From Bacteroidales bacterium (GTDB lineage: Bacteria > Bacteroidota > Bacteroidia > Bacteroidales > JAADJA01): a DNA stretch of 64,000 bases. Positions within the stretch are counted from its first letter, which is position 1. Each line of letters opens with the position of its first letter. Below are positions 24,476 to 32,706 of the stretch, in pieces. The position numbers and the translations under genes were made by a program. The notes beneath the pieces were generated by a model. The model searched no databases and was not told the DNA's origin. It was given only the letters and a program-made list of their open reading frames with translations. The DNA lies in assembly GCA_021740645.1 (NCBI GenBank), contig JAIOZL010000001.1, positions 124,001 to 188,000 on the forward strand, read 5' to 3'.

Positions 24476-26257
24476 TCATTCATGCGACACATCAATCAAG
24501 GTTTGCCTGTAGGCATTAAATATATTAGCCCTGGATACAAACCCAACGTATTTACCTTTGTTTAAAACCACCAGGTTATAATTCCCTGTCTGTTTAAATT
24601 TCTCCATCACCGATTCCATGGTATCATCTACCGATACTTTTTCGTTACCAATGATATGACGGATATAGCGGGTAATCGGCACGCCGTATTTATCGCGGTT
24701 AAACATATCTTCCCTCACATCATCCAGAATTACCAAGCCAATAAATTCTTTGTTTTTTTCGACAACAGCAAAAATATTCCTTTTCGATTTGGCAATTAAT
24801 CTGGTAAGATCCTTTAATGTGGCATTGGGTGATATGGTCATGATGTCCTTATCGATTACATCTTTTACATTGAGTAAAGTCAGCACTGCCTGGTCTTTAT
24901 GATGGGTAAGTAATTCCCCACGTTCAGCCAGTTTTTTGGTAAAAATGGAGTGGGGGTCAAAAGATTTAATGGTGATAAACGAAATAGTGGAGGTAAGCAT
25001 TAGGGGTACAATCAATTCATAACCATTGGTCATTTCAGCGATGAGGAAGATAGCTGTTAATGGGGCATGCAGTACTGCTCCCAACACACCTGCCATTCCT
25101 ACAAGGGTGAAATTAGCTTCTGATAAATGTTTAGCAAAGCCAAGGTCGTTATAGAGACGGGCAAATAAAAAACCCGTAAGTCCACCACTTATTGCACTGG
25201 GAGCAAAAATTCCCCCGATACCTCCACTCTCGATGGTTAACGTTGTTGCAATTACTTTTAATACGACAAGAAATGCCAGGAAACCTACAAAAAACCAGGC
25301 ATTATCCCTGAAGGCATAAAAGAAACTATTGTCTAGAAGGTTAAGGGAGTTGCCGGAGATGATCAGTCGGATAACGTCATAGCCCTCCCCGTAAAGCGGA
25401 GGAAAGAGGAAAATTAAAATCCCCAGTAAGGTGGCACCAATCCCAAATCGTACATAAGTATTCTTAATGCTTTCCATTTGATAGGTAACAAAATGGGTTG
25501 CCCGGTTGAAGTAGAGTGAAACCAGTCCTGTTAGTATACCAAGCAATAAAAAGAAGGGAACATCAGAAACAACAAAGGGCTCAGAAACATTAAAATGAAC
25601 AAGCATTTTTTCAGCAAAAAGTAATTTAGTAGTAATGGCTCCTGTGGCTGAGGCCATTAATAATGGGATAATAGAGGAAATAGTAAGGTCGAGCATCAGG
25701 ACTTCCAGACTGAAAATAACGGCCGCAATCGGTGTTGTAAAAATAGAAGCCATTGCACCCGCAGCTCCGCATCCTATGAGGAGTATTGTTGTTTTATAGT
25801 TTAAACGTAAAACCTGGCCCAGTATCGATCCCATCGACGAACCAGCAGAAATGATGGGCGCTTCCAGCCCAATCGATCCTCCAAATCCGGCTGTAAGCGA
25901 ACTCCCCAGAAGAGAAGAAACGATCTTGTGTTGTTTCATTTTTCCACCCAGTTTGGATATGACATATAAAATCCTGGGGATGCCATGCCGGGTTTCGTCT
26001 TTAATGATGTAACGGATAAAAAACGCAGTGAGGAAAATGCCTATAGCTGGGTAAACTACGTACCAGTAGTTTTGTTGTTGGAGCTGAAAACTGGCCGTTA
26101 AAAGTTTTTCGATATAAAAAACGGATGACTTTAAAAGGTAGGCTGCAATTCCTGAAAGAAAACCAATTATTGCACTAAGAATGATAATGAAATACCGGTC
26201 GTTGATCCGTTTCAACCGCCAAATCAAAAACCGGTTTATCAGCGTTTTGTCTTTCAT
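24476..26257 (-). CDS. ClC-family chloride channel/transporter with C-terminal CBS pair
   Basis: A 593-residue ClC protein: about 16-18 membrane segments (25-435) and two CBS domains (about 455-585) that usually bind adenine nucleotides. Anion-path motifs are RHGIPRILY (the GSGIP position), GGSIGLEAP around 128-136 (the G-x-E-G-P position, with the gating Glu kept but Ala instead of Gly) and GGIGGIFAPS near 350 (GxFxP). The family includes both channels and Cl-/H+ exchangers, and the mode cannot be decided here. It is transcribed in the same direction as hddA upstream (93-base gap) and the nitroreductase downstream. Confidence 0.95.
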   Translation of the reverse strand: MKDKTLINRFLIWRLKRINDRYFIIILSAIIGFLSGIAAYLLKSSVFYIEKLLTASFQLQQQNYWYVVYPAIGIFLTAFFIRYIIKDETRHGIPRILYVISKLGGKMKQHKIVSSLLGSSLTAGFGGSIGLEAPIISAGSSMGSILGQVLRLNYKTTILLIGCGAAGAMASIFTTPIAAVIFSLEVLMLDLTISSIIPLLMASATGAITTKLLFAEKMLVHFNVSEPFVVSDVPFFLLLGILTGLVSLYFNRATHFVTYQMESIKNTYVRFGIGATLLGILIFLFPPLYGEGYDVIRLIISGNSLNLLDNSFFYAFRDNAWFFVGFLAFLVVLKVIATTLTIESGGIGGIFAPSAISGGLTGFLFARLYNDLGFAKHLSEANFTLVGMAGVLGAVLHAPLTAIFLIAEMTNGYELIVPLMLTSTISFITIKSFDPHSIFTKKLAERGELLTHHKDQAVLTLLNVKDVIDKDIMTISPNATLKDLTRLIAKSKRNIFAVVEKNKEFIGLVILDDVREDMFNRDKYGVPITRYIRHIIGNEKVSVDDTMESVMEKFKQTGNYNLVVLNKGKYVGFVSRANIFNAYRQTLIDVSHE

Positions 26258-26302
26258 TACAGGGGTTCTGTTGTATTCCTCTTATAATCGCTTCATAAGT
26301 GC

Positions 26303-26337
26303 ACCTCAGGGTAAAGCTATTAGCTATTAGCTTGAGG
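26303..26337 (-). repeat. AGCTATTAGCT repeat and possible hairpin after hddA
   Basis: AGCTATT is repeated (26315-26332) inside arms that pair CCTCA with TGAGG and AAGCTA with TAGCTT. It lies 14 bases beyond the hddA stop, but no T tract follows on the minus strand. It may be a weak terminator or another short-word repeat relic. Confidence 0.35.
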
Positions 26338-26350
26338 ATTTTATTAATTA

Positions 26351-27373
26351 TCAAATGGTCCAGGTGGTTAAACCTGAAGTGGTAAACTCATACCTTTTAA
26401 ACTCACCTCCTAATTTTGTAAGAGCTTCAACCACTTTTACACGGGTATTGTTCGGGCAATAAAATATCATAAACCCGCCACCCCCGGCACCGGAAATTTT
26501 ACCTCCCGAAGCCCCATTGTCCATGGCTGTTTTATAAATATTATCAATGTCTTTATTGCTGATTCCTTTAGCCATTTTCTTTTTGTTCTGCCAACCGAAA
26601 TCCAGGATTTCACCAATCCGGTCGAGTTCACCTTTTAGGATAGCTTCCTTCATTCGTATTGCCTGGAGCTTAAGGTTGTTGGTCGCTTTGATGGATGAAG
26701 CTACATTATTGATCACATTTTTACTCTGTGTCTCGATAATACTTGAAGACAGGCGGCTGGTTTCCGTATAATACAATAGCAGGTTATGGGCCAGTTCGTT
26801 CAGAATCATAGGCTTGATCCGAAGTGGATTCACTATGACTTTATCTTCTTTGAAAAATTCCATGAAGTTTACCCCGCCAAAAGTTGCGGCATACTGGTCT
26901 TGTTTTCCGCCAGCCATATTTAAATCTACCCGCTCAATTTCATAGGCCAGGTGGGCCAGGTCGTATTCACCAAGGGGTAGGTTTAGCCATTCTGCAAAAG
27001 CCCCAAGGATAGCCACTACCAGGGTGGAAGAGGTTCCGAGCCCTGACCCAGGGGGGGCATCTACAATTGTGGTTAGTTCAAATGATAGGGGTTTTTGTGT
27101 AAAATCTTTCACAATCCGGTTATATATCCCTTTTGCCAGATCAAATTGATGATCCAATTCGAGAAACTCAGATTCAGGATATTCAAGGGTGGTTTTTTTA
27201 TCCAGGGAGTGAAGTATGATCTTGCCATCAGTCCGTGGTTGGATGGTGGCATAAGCATACATACTGATCGTGGCATTTAAAATGGCCCCACCATACAAAT
27301 CTGAAAATGGGGCTACATCGGTTCCTCCTCCTGCAAGTCCAAGTCGCAAGGGCGCTTTGCTTCTAATTATCAT
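26351..27373 (-). CDS. hddA: D-glycero-D-manno-heptose 7-phosphate kinase, GHMP family
   Basis: A 340-residue GHMP-superfamily sugar kinase. It shows motif 1 APLRLGLAGGGTD (8-20), the ATP loop PPGSGLGTSST (107-117) and the C-terminal G-A-S-G-G-K-I-S-G-A-G-G-G-G motif. This GGGTD-type N-terminus is characteristic of the HddA and fucokinase-like group. With gmhA, hddC and gmhB 3-5 kb away on the same strand, it completes the GDP-D-glycero-alpha-D-manno-heptose pathway by phosphorylating C1 of heptose 7-phosphate. It starts 11 bases after the T9SS type B gene, so it belongs to the upstream glycosyltransferase operon, not to the gmhA operon. Confidence 0.88.
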   Translation of the reverse strand: MIIRSKAPLRLGLAGGGTDVAPFSDLYGGAILNATISMYAYATIQPRTDGKIILHSLDKKTTLEYPESEFLELDHQFDLAKGIYNRIVKDFTQKPLSFELTTIVDAPPGSGLGTSSTLVVAILGAFAEWLNLPLGEYDLAHLAYEIERVDLNMAGGKQDQYAATFGGVNFMEFFKEDKVIVNPLRIKPMILNELAHNLLLYYTETSRLSSSIIETQSKNVINNVASSIKATNNLKLQAIRMKEAILKGELDRIGEILDFGWQNKKKMAKGISNKDIDNIYKTAMDNGASGGKISGAGGGGFMIFYCPNNTRVKVVEALTKLGGEFKRYEFTTSGLTTWTI

Positions 27374-27384
27374 ATTGCATGATT

Positions 27385-29775
27385 CTATCTCAAAAGAGTA
27401 ATTGTTCCCTTCCGTTGAGATTGTTTAATTTGACTGGTAAAATTAGTACAATTATAGGAAATAATGTAAAAGTATGTACCCTCAGCACAAGGATTACTTT
27501 TATTAGTCCCATCCCAATAAAAATCAACGTCGTCTGAAATAAATACTTTTTCGCCCCAGCGGTTAAAAATCTGAATACTAAATTGTTGGATGCTATTCGC
27601 ATCCACGTAAAAATAGTCGTTGTAGGAATCCCCGTTTGGGGTGAAAGCAGCAGGAATATACATCTCACATTCCCAGGGTTCTATTGATATGGAATCAGTG
27701 GCAAGACAGCCTTCTTCATTTTCAACGCTTAACCAATAATCTCCGGGTTGTTCAATTTCCAATACCGGATTTTGTGACCCATCATTCCACCAGTAATTGT
27801 GGTAGGATTCTTCTGTATACAACAATAACGAACTCTCCTGGGGCAAAGTATCAATTTGGATTTCAGGTTGTGGAGAGGGCAATTCGTTGAGAAAAACAGT
27901 ATCCGAAACAGATCCGCAATTATTGGAAATGGTATAAGAATAGTATCCGGGTAAGGAAATTGTAAGAAGGGAGTCATACACATTATTTGCCCATTGATAG
28001 GTGTATTGGTCACCAATGCTTATGTTCAGGCTAAGAGAATCTTCCTGGCACAAATAGTAATCATGGAGTAGCGCTGGAAGTTGGGGTACTTCTAACGAGC
28101 CAATGGTTATGGTGTCATATCCGTAACAAACTTTCTGATCGACAGAATCAAATACCCTTACCCAAATTGTTCCCGCATTAGCCAGAAATTCAGGATCAAA
28201 TCCCAGGCTATCCCCCCAGATATATCCCATATACTCAAGGTCCGTTGATAGGATTATTTCTGTATCAGGACAAATGAGTGTATCAGGCCCCAACTCAGGT
28301 TCAAGTATCATTTGGTCGATATAAATTTCATCACTGGCCGAACAACCGTTTATATCGGTTACCTCAACCTCGTAATAACCATTATCAGAGGTGAGCAAAA
28401 AAGGGCTTGTTGACCCATCCTGCCAGAGGTAGGAGGCAAAGCCCGATCCGGCAAAAAGCATGATGGATTCTCCTGCACAAAGAATAGTATCATTTCCAAG
28501 GTCAACCGTTATTTCAGGATAGTAGTTTATTTGAATACTATCGGATGATTGTCCGCAGTCGTCAGAAACCGTTACAAAATACAATCCGGGAGCATTGACA
28601 TTGTAGGTTGGCTCATTGGACCCATCCTGCCATTGATAGAAGTAAAAATTTCCAGGTGATAATACAATGGATTCCCCAAAGCATAATATGGTATCACCTC
28701 CAAGGTTTACATTGGGGCCTGCTGCGAGGCCTATATATATACTATCTGTTGCTTCCCCACATTGATTAGCAACAATTACATAATATAATCCTGGTTCTGT
28801 TACAATGAACTCAGGATTTTCCGATCCATCCTGCCATAAATAGGTTTCAAAACCTTCCCCGGCAGAAAGTAAAATGGTATCGTTGTTGCAAATTACAGTA
28901 TCATTACCAAGATTCAGCAGTTCTGATGGATCCGGGAAAAAGTCCACTACAATTGTATCAGAAGCGATACAACCATATTCATCAGTTACCTCTACCCAAT
29001 ATGTTCCACTGGACGATATATTTATAGAAGGATCAATGGCCCCCGTATTCCATAAATAATCCATGAAATATTCACCTGCTGAAATGGATAGTGTGTCCTG
29101 AGAACATATTATTGTATCATTTCCCAGGTCAACAAAACATGTGTAGAATATTTCAAGTTTTGGTCTTCTTTCCGGATCAGGATAATCGCTTGAAGCCTGG
29201 GCAAATCTTCTAAAGGTAAATTCATCTTTAATCCTGACTAAGAAAGGAAAAGTATAATCATTCAATACAATTGCATCATTTAATAAGTTTGTTACATCTA
29301 TATTGAGATAATCCTGGTGAGGATTTGTTGCTGGTGGTACCAGTATTTCATTTATTGTTGAAATGGAAGGTTGGTTCGCCCATGTAACACTTGATTCAGT
29401 CCAATCAGTGGTAGTACGTTGGATTAATAGGCTGTTGGCTCCGTAATTGGTTTGTTCAGGATTGCCTGGCAGATAATGATAGTAAAATGAAAGCTTTGCC
29501 TCATCAATTTCCATATTTGGGGTTAAACAGTGCAAATCAAATTTTAAATATGATCTTTCAATTCCAAAAGTGGAATTCCAGGTCCATGCATTTGCCTTTA
29601 TGTAAACATGATCAGGGAAACTTGTGTTAGGATCCAGCGACCAAACCCTGTTATCAATGCCATCTGCCGGACCAGGCTGTACAATAATAATATTTTGAGC
29701 AGTAATTGGAGAATGAGTAAGTATTAAGGATATCCCTACCAAAAGGTATATTATTTTTTTTACCCTCTTGTTCAT
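27385..29775 (-). CDS. Gliding-motility-type secreted protein, T9SS type B sorting domain, seven Ig-like repeats
   Basis: A 796-residue secreted protein. After a signal peptide (about 1-26) comes a DNRLRE/CBM96-like beta domain (about 30-205) with the S-Y-L-K-F-D-L and W-T-E-S-S-V-T-W-A-N-Q-P signatures. Seven consecutive repeats of about 80 residues follow, most opening L-G-N-D-T-I-I-C and containing a YLWQDGS core and an ending Y-x-V-x-V. The C-terminus is the CHU_C type B sorting domain: AAFTPNGDSYNDYFYV and FNRWGEKVF. It should be exported and anchored or released by the type IX system. It sits inside a glycosyltransferase/heptose kinase operon, so it may be glycosylated or tied to the surface glycan. 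Confidence 0.9.
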   Translation of the reverse strand: MNKRVKKIIYLLVGISLILTHSPITAQNIIIVQPGPADGIDNRVWSLDPNTSFPDHVYIKANAWTWNSTFGIERSYLKFDLHCLTPNMEIDEAKLSFYYHYLPGNPEQTNYGANSLLIQRTTTDWTESSVTWANQPSISTINEILVPPATNPHQDYLNIDVTNLLNDAIVLNDYTFPFLVRIKDEFTFRRFAQASSDYPDPERRPKLEIFYTCFVDLGNDTIICSQDTLSISAGEYFMDYLWNTGAIDPSINISSSGTYWVEVTDEYGCIASDTIVVDFFPDPSELLNLGNDTVICNNDTILLSAGEGFETYLWQDGSENPEFIVTEPGLYYVIVANQCGEATDSIYIGLAAGPNVNLGGDTILCFGESIVLSPGNFYFYQWQDGSNEPTYNVNAPGLYFVTVSDDCGQSSDSIQINYYPEITVDLGNDTILCAGESIMLFAGSGFASYLWQDGSTSPFLLTSDNGYYEVEVTDINGCSASDEIYIDQMILEPELGPDTLICPDTEIILSTDLEYMGYIWGDSLGFDPEFLANAGTIWVRVFDSVDQKVCYGYDTITIGSLEVPQLPALLHDYYLCQEDSLSLNISIGDQYTYQWANNVYDSLLTISLPGYYSYTISNNCGSVSDTVFLNELPSPQPEIQIDTLPQESSLLLYTEESYHNYWWNDGSQNPVLEIEQPGDYWLSVENEEGCLATDSISIEPWECEMYIPAAFTPNGDSYNDYFYVDANSIQQFSIQIFNRWGEKVFISDDVDFYWDGTNKSNPCAEGTYFYIISYNCTNFTSQIKQSQRKGTITLLR

Positions 29776-29795
29776 GAAAACAAATATACATCTTT

Positions 29796-30932
29796 TTACA
29801 CTTCAGATGCAACCTTGTCAATCGCGTTTATCATGGTTTCCCATGAAAATCTTTTTTTCTCCGATTCGATGTTTTGAGAAAAGCCGGCTTCTTTATTTTG
29901 TTCAAAATATTTAACCATTGCCTCAGCTATTTCTTTTGCATCTGGTTCTACAACAAATCCAACTTTATTATTGATAACAATCTCAGATAATCCACCCACA
30001 TTGGTTGTTATCATTGGCTTATTAAAATGATAGGCTACTTGAGTAATCCCGCTTTGGGTAGCTTCTTTATATGGCTGGACAACAAGGTTTGATGCACAGA
30101 AATAATTTACAACTTCGGCATTGGGGATAAAACTAGTTTTAAGAATTACATCATCGTTAATTCTCAATTTATTTATAAGATCGAGATATACTTTTTTATC
30201 AGTATAAAATTCACCTGCTATTAAAAGTTTTATTTTGAATTTCATTAATCCTGAAATACTATAAGCTTTCAAAAGCAAATCCAAACCTTTATACTCCCTG
30301 ATGAAACCAAAGAAAAGGATATATTGGTAATCTGGACTTAATTCTAATTTCGCAATAGCTTGTTGTTTGGAAACAGACTCTCCAAAATTATCATACAGTG
30401 GATGGACGGTAAGAAGCTTTGGTTTTTTGTTGTCAAATTTATTCAGGTCTTCCAAAACCGCATTTGACATTGTTACGAAACAATCAACACTTTTAACAAA
30501 ATAATTCGCCAGTGCGTGATCCATTATTTTCTTCTCATGCGGAATTATATTGTCCACAATAGCAATAACCCGGATGCCTGACTTGCGAATTGATCTGGAA
30601 ATTTTACCAAGGCACGGAGCCATAAAAGGAATCCAAAAACGTACAATCACTATATCTGGCTTTTCACGCACGATCTCTTTCCCAACTTTTATCCAGTTAA
30701 AAGGATTTATAGAATTAATTTTAATTTTTATTTTAACATTTTCAGGAGGAGGTTCATTTGTATATTGTGAGGTTCCCGGGAAAAGGAAAGAAGGATATTG
30801 CAAGCTGAAAGTGTAAATTACCACATCATCTCCATGATCAAAATAAGCTTTAGCCAGGCGTTCATTAAAAGTTGAAATGCCACCTCCTCTTAATGGGTGT
30901 GCAGGCCCTATAATCACCACCTTTCTTTTCAT
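29796..30932 (-). CDS. Glycosyltransferase family 4 (group 1)
   Basis: A 378-residue GT-B enzyme. The N-terminus IIGPAHPLRGGGISTFNERLA is the acceptor-side Gly-rich loop with the typical Ser/Thr-Phe, and the C-terminal domain has ILFFGFIREYKGLDLLLKA and the E-x7-E region reading PYKEATQSGITQVA. It should transfer an activated sugar to a growing surface glycan in the cytoplasm. ATG 30932 is preferred over the TTG at 30941, which adds only MAG. It lies 22 bases after the GT2 gene and 20 before the T9SS type B gene. Donor and acceptor are unknown. Confidence 0.93.
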   Translation of the reverse strand: MKRKVVIIGPAHPLRGGGISTFNERLAKAYFDHGDDVVIYTFSLQYPSFLFPGTSQYTNEPPPENVKIKIKINSINPFNWIKVGKEIVREKPDIVIVRFWIPFMAPCLGKISRSIRKSGIRVIAIVDNIIPHEKKIMDHALANYFVKSVDCFVTMSNAVLEDLNKFDNKKPKLLTVHPLYDNFGESVSKQQAIAKLELSPDYQYILFFGFIREYKGLDLLLKAYSISGLMKFKIKLLIAGEFYTDKKVYLDLINKLRINDDVILKTSFIPNAEVVNYFCASNLVVQPYKEATQSGITQVAYHFNKPMITTNVGGLSEIVINNKVGFVVEPDAKEIAEAMVKYFEQNKEAGFSQNIESEKKRFSWETMINAIDKVASEV

Positions 30933-30954
30933 ACCTGCCAATATATTTTATGGA

Positions 30955-31893
30955 TCAGAATCCTGATTTTTTTTCAACTAAATAGATATTCCTGTCGTGA
31001 GAGCTTCTGGAGATCATTTCCGCAATAAAACCGGTTACAAAAAGTTGGGAACCTATAACCATAGCCAGCAATCCAAGGTAGAATAATGGCCGTTCGGTCA
31101 TTTTAAAAACATGGTAAAAGTATTTTTCGACGCTTAAATATACCCCTATCATAAACCCTATAAAAAAAACCAGTGAACCCATGGTACCGAACAAATGCAT
31201 AGGTCGTTTTCCAAATTTAGAAATGAAGGTAATCGTTAGCAAATCGAGATATCCTTTTATCAGCCTTTCCATTCCAAATTTTGTTACACCATATTTGCGG
31301 GCCCTGTGTTGTACTACCTTTTCGCCGATTCGTCTAAACCCGGCCCATTTGGCAATAACCGGTATATAGCGGTGCATTTCACCATAAACTTCAATGTTTT
31401 TTATCACCTCCTTACGATATGCTTTTAATCCACAATTAAAATCGTGAAGTTTTATCCCCGAAATATAGCGGGTAGTGCGATTGAATAATTTGGAAGGGAT
31501 GGTTTTACCCAGGGGGTCATGCCGTTTTTTCTTCCACCCCGACACAATATCCAGGTTTTCGTCATGGATCATGTTAACAAGGCCAGGGATCTCATCCGGG
31601 CTATCCTGCATGTCGGCATCCATGGTAATAACCACCTCCCCACTTGCAGCTTCAAAACCCTTGTTGAGGGCAGCCGATTTTCCGTAATTTCTCCGAAACT
31701 TTATCCCTTTATAATGACTGTTTTCACTAATAAGACTCTCTATCACTTGCCATGAATTGTCGTGGCTGCCGTCATCCACAAAGATTACTTCGTAAGATAT
31801 GCCCGATTGCTGGCACACCTTACTTATCCAACCGGCAAGTTCGGGAAGCGACTCCTCTTCATTATATAAAGGGACTACAACCGATACATCCAT
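30955..31893 (-). CDS. Polyprenyl-phosphate glycosyltransferase family 2 with two C-terminal helices
   Basis: A 312-residue GT2 enzyme of the DPM1/GtrB/ArnC group. The N-terminal catalytic domain starts VSVVVPLYNEEESL and holds FVDDGSHDNSW and the D-x-D pair in TMDADMQDSP; two membrane helices follow at about 230-250 and 268-292. Members transfer glucose, mannose or similar to undecaprenyl phosphate for use on the outer face. The gene starts one base after the DUF4199 gene ends, so the two are coupled. It is part of the glycan operon that ends with hddA. Confidence 0.95.
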   Translation of the reverse strand: MDVSVVVPLYNEEESLPELAGWISKVCQQSGISYEVIFVDDGSHDNSWQVIESLISENSHYKGIKFRRNYGKSAALNKGFEAASGEVVITMDADMQDSPDEIPGLVNMIHDENLDIVSGWKKKRHDPLGKTIPSKLFNRTTRYISGIKLHDFNCGLKAYRKEVIKNIEVYGEMHRYIPVIAKWAGFRRIGEKVVQHRARKYGVTKFGMERLIKGYLDLLTITFISKFGKRPMHLFGTMGSLVFFIGFMIGVYLSVEKYFYHVFKMTERPLFYLGLLAMVIGSQLFVTGFIAEMISRSSHDRNIYLVEKKSGF

Positions 31894-31894
31894 C

Positions 31895-32431
31895 TTATTC
31901 GGGAGTTATTGCAGAATTTTCTTCTTTTTTAATAAATATGCTGGCAATGAGTGCAAAGATGATGGAGAATAATGCATTGCCCAATAATGCCAGGATGGCC
32001 ATCCAAGCGGGTTTCATCATTCTTTTAGCCATATTCAGTGCCATGTCGAGCTCCTCGTCCGACATGTCGGGCCGGGTAGCAAGCATGTTTTCTTCAGCTG
32101 CTTCCAATAATATTTTAATATAGTCCTCACCCAAAATTGACATAAAGAAGTAAGTGAAAATCGCCGCTAAAATACCTGCAAAAAATCCGCTGAGAAATCC
32201 AACACCTACACTTTGTCCGTAAGAAATATATCCATCAAGATATTTATTCCTGTAATTAACAGAAGCCAGGATTATTCCGCCAAGTAAAACGGCGTAGCTC
32301 AGATAGCTAATCCATTTTTCGGTATAAAGGTCGAGTAAATAAAAAATAAGGGATAAGATAATTAAGGCGATCCCGATATAAGCGCCATACAGCAAGGCAT
32401 GTTTCCATGCGGGATAATTTTTGTTTTCCAT
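31895..32431 (-). CDS. DUF4199 membrane protein
   Basis: A 178-residue protein with four membrane segments (about 12-32, 38-57, 75-95 and 137-160) and the DUF4199 hallmark near the third helix (Y-G-Q-S-V-G-V-G-F-x-x-G-x-x-A-G). An acidic, Met-rich loop sits between helices three and four (about 110-135). The family is nearly confined to Bacteroidota and its function is unknown. In many genomes it precedes a GT2 gene exactly as here, with one base between them, which suggests a helper role for the membrane glycosyltransferase. A TATCTTTG box on the minus strand (32458-32465) predicts a 22-base leader. Confidence 0.93.
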   Translation of the reverse strand: MENKNYPAWKHALLYGAYIGIALIILSLIFYLLDLYTEKWISYLSYAVLLGGIILASVNYRNKYLDGYISYGQSVGVGFLSGFFAGILAAIFTYFFMSILGEDYIKILLEAAEENMLATRPDMSDEELDMALNMAKRMMKPAWMAILALLGNALFSIIFALIASIFIKKEENSAITPE

Positions 32432-32486
32432 GGTAATAAATTTTTGTTGCTAAGTTGCAAAGATAAAATTAATGAAGAATAAAAAG

Positions 32487-32504
32487 CGGATAAATTGTTA
32501 TCCG
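32487..32504. promoter_or_regulatory. Perfect inverted repeat in the divergent DUF4199/SRP RNA promoter region
   Basis: CGGATAA (32487-32493) and TTATCCG (32498-32504) form a perfect 7-base inverted repeat with a four-base centre that contains the TTG of the SRP RNA promoter. It could be an operator or a chance palindrome. Confidence 0.4.
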
Positions 32505-32526
32505 TTAAATAATATTGCTAATTTTG
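32495..32526 (+). promoter_or_regulatory. Promoter of the SRP RNA gene
   Basis: TTG (32495-32497), 21 bases, then TAATTTTG (32519-32526), an exact -7 box. The mature RNA should begin at GGG 32531, five bases after the box, so this site calibrates the other promoters called in the window. Confidence 0.8.
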
Positions 32527-32530
32527 CCAC

Positions 32531-32634
32531 GGGTAAGTCTTATACGACCAGCTCCTGCTGAAACCCCCCAGGACCGGAAGGTAGCAAGGGTAGGCAGTTG
32601 TAGCGGTGCGATATAAGTAGCTTACCCTTTTTTT
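32531..32634 (+). ncRNA. ffs: Small signal recognition particle RNA (4.5S-type)
   Basis: About 100 bases that fold into one long hairpin: GGGTAAG (32531-32537) pairs with CTTACCC (32621-32627) and CTTATA (32539-32544) with TATAAG (32612-32617). The tip carries the conserved SRP domain IV sequence: CCAGGACCGGAAGGTAGCA with its GGAA tetraloop and asymmetric A/C-rich internal loop (about 32568-32587). It binds Ffh and directs membrane proteins to the translocon. A seven-T tract directly after the terminal stem (32628-32634) serves as terminator. Confidence 0.95.
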
Positions 32635-32706
32635 ATCTTTCTGATTTCAATTATCCGTCCTTTCTTTATTTTATTTAAATTAGCCCGTGATTTAAAATCT
32701 TAAGAA

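Noticed and set aside
26303..26337. A clear intrinsic terminator between hddA and the ClC gene
   Set aside because: A hairpin is possible but no T tract follows it, so it was kept only as a repeat of low confidence.
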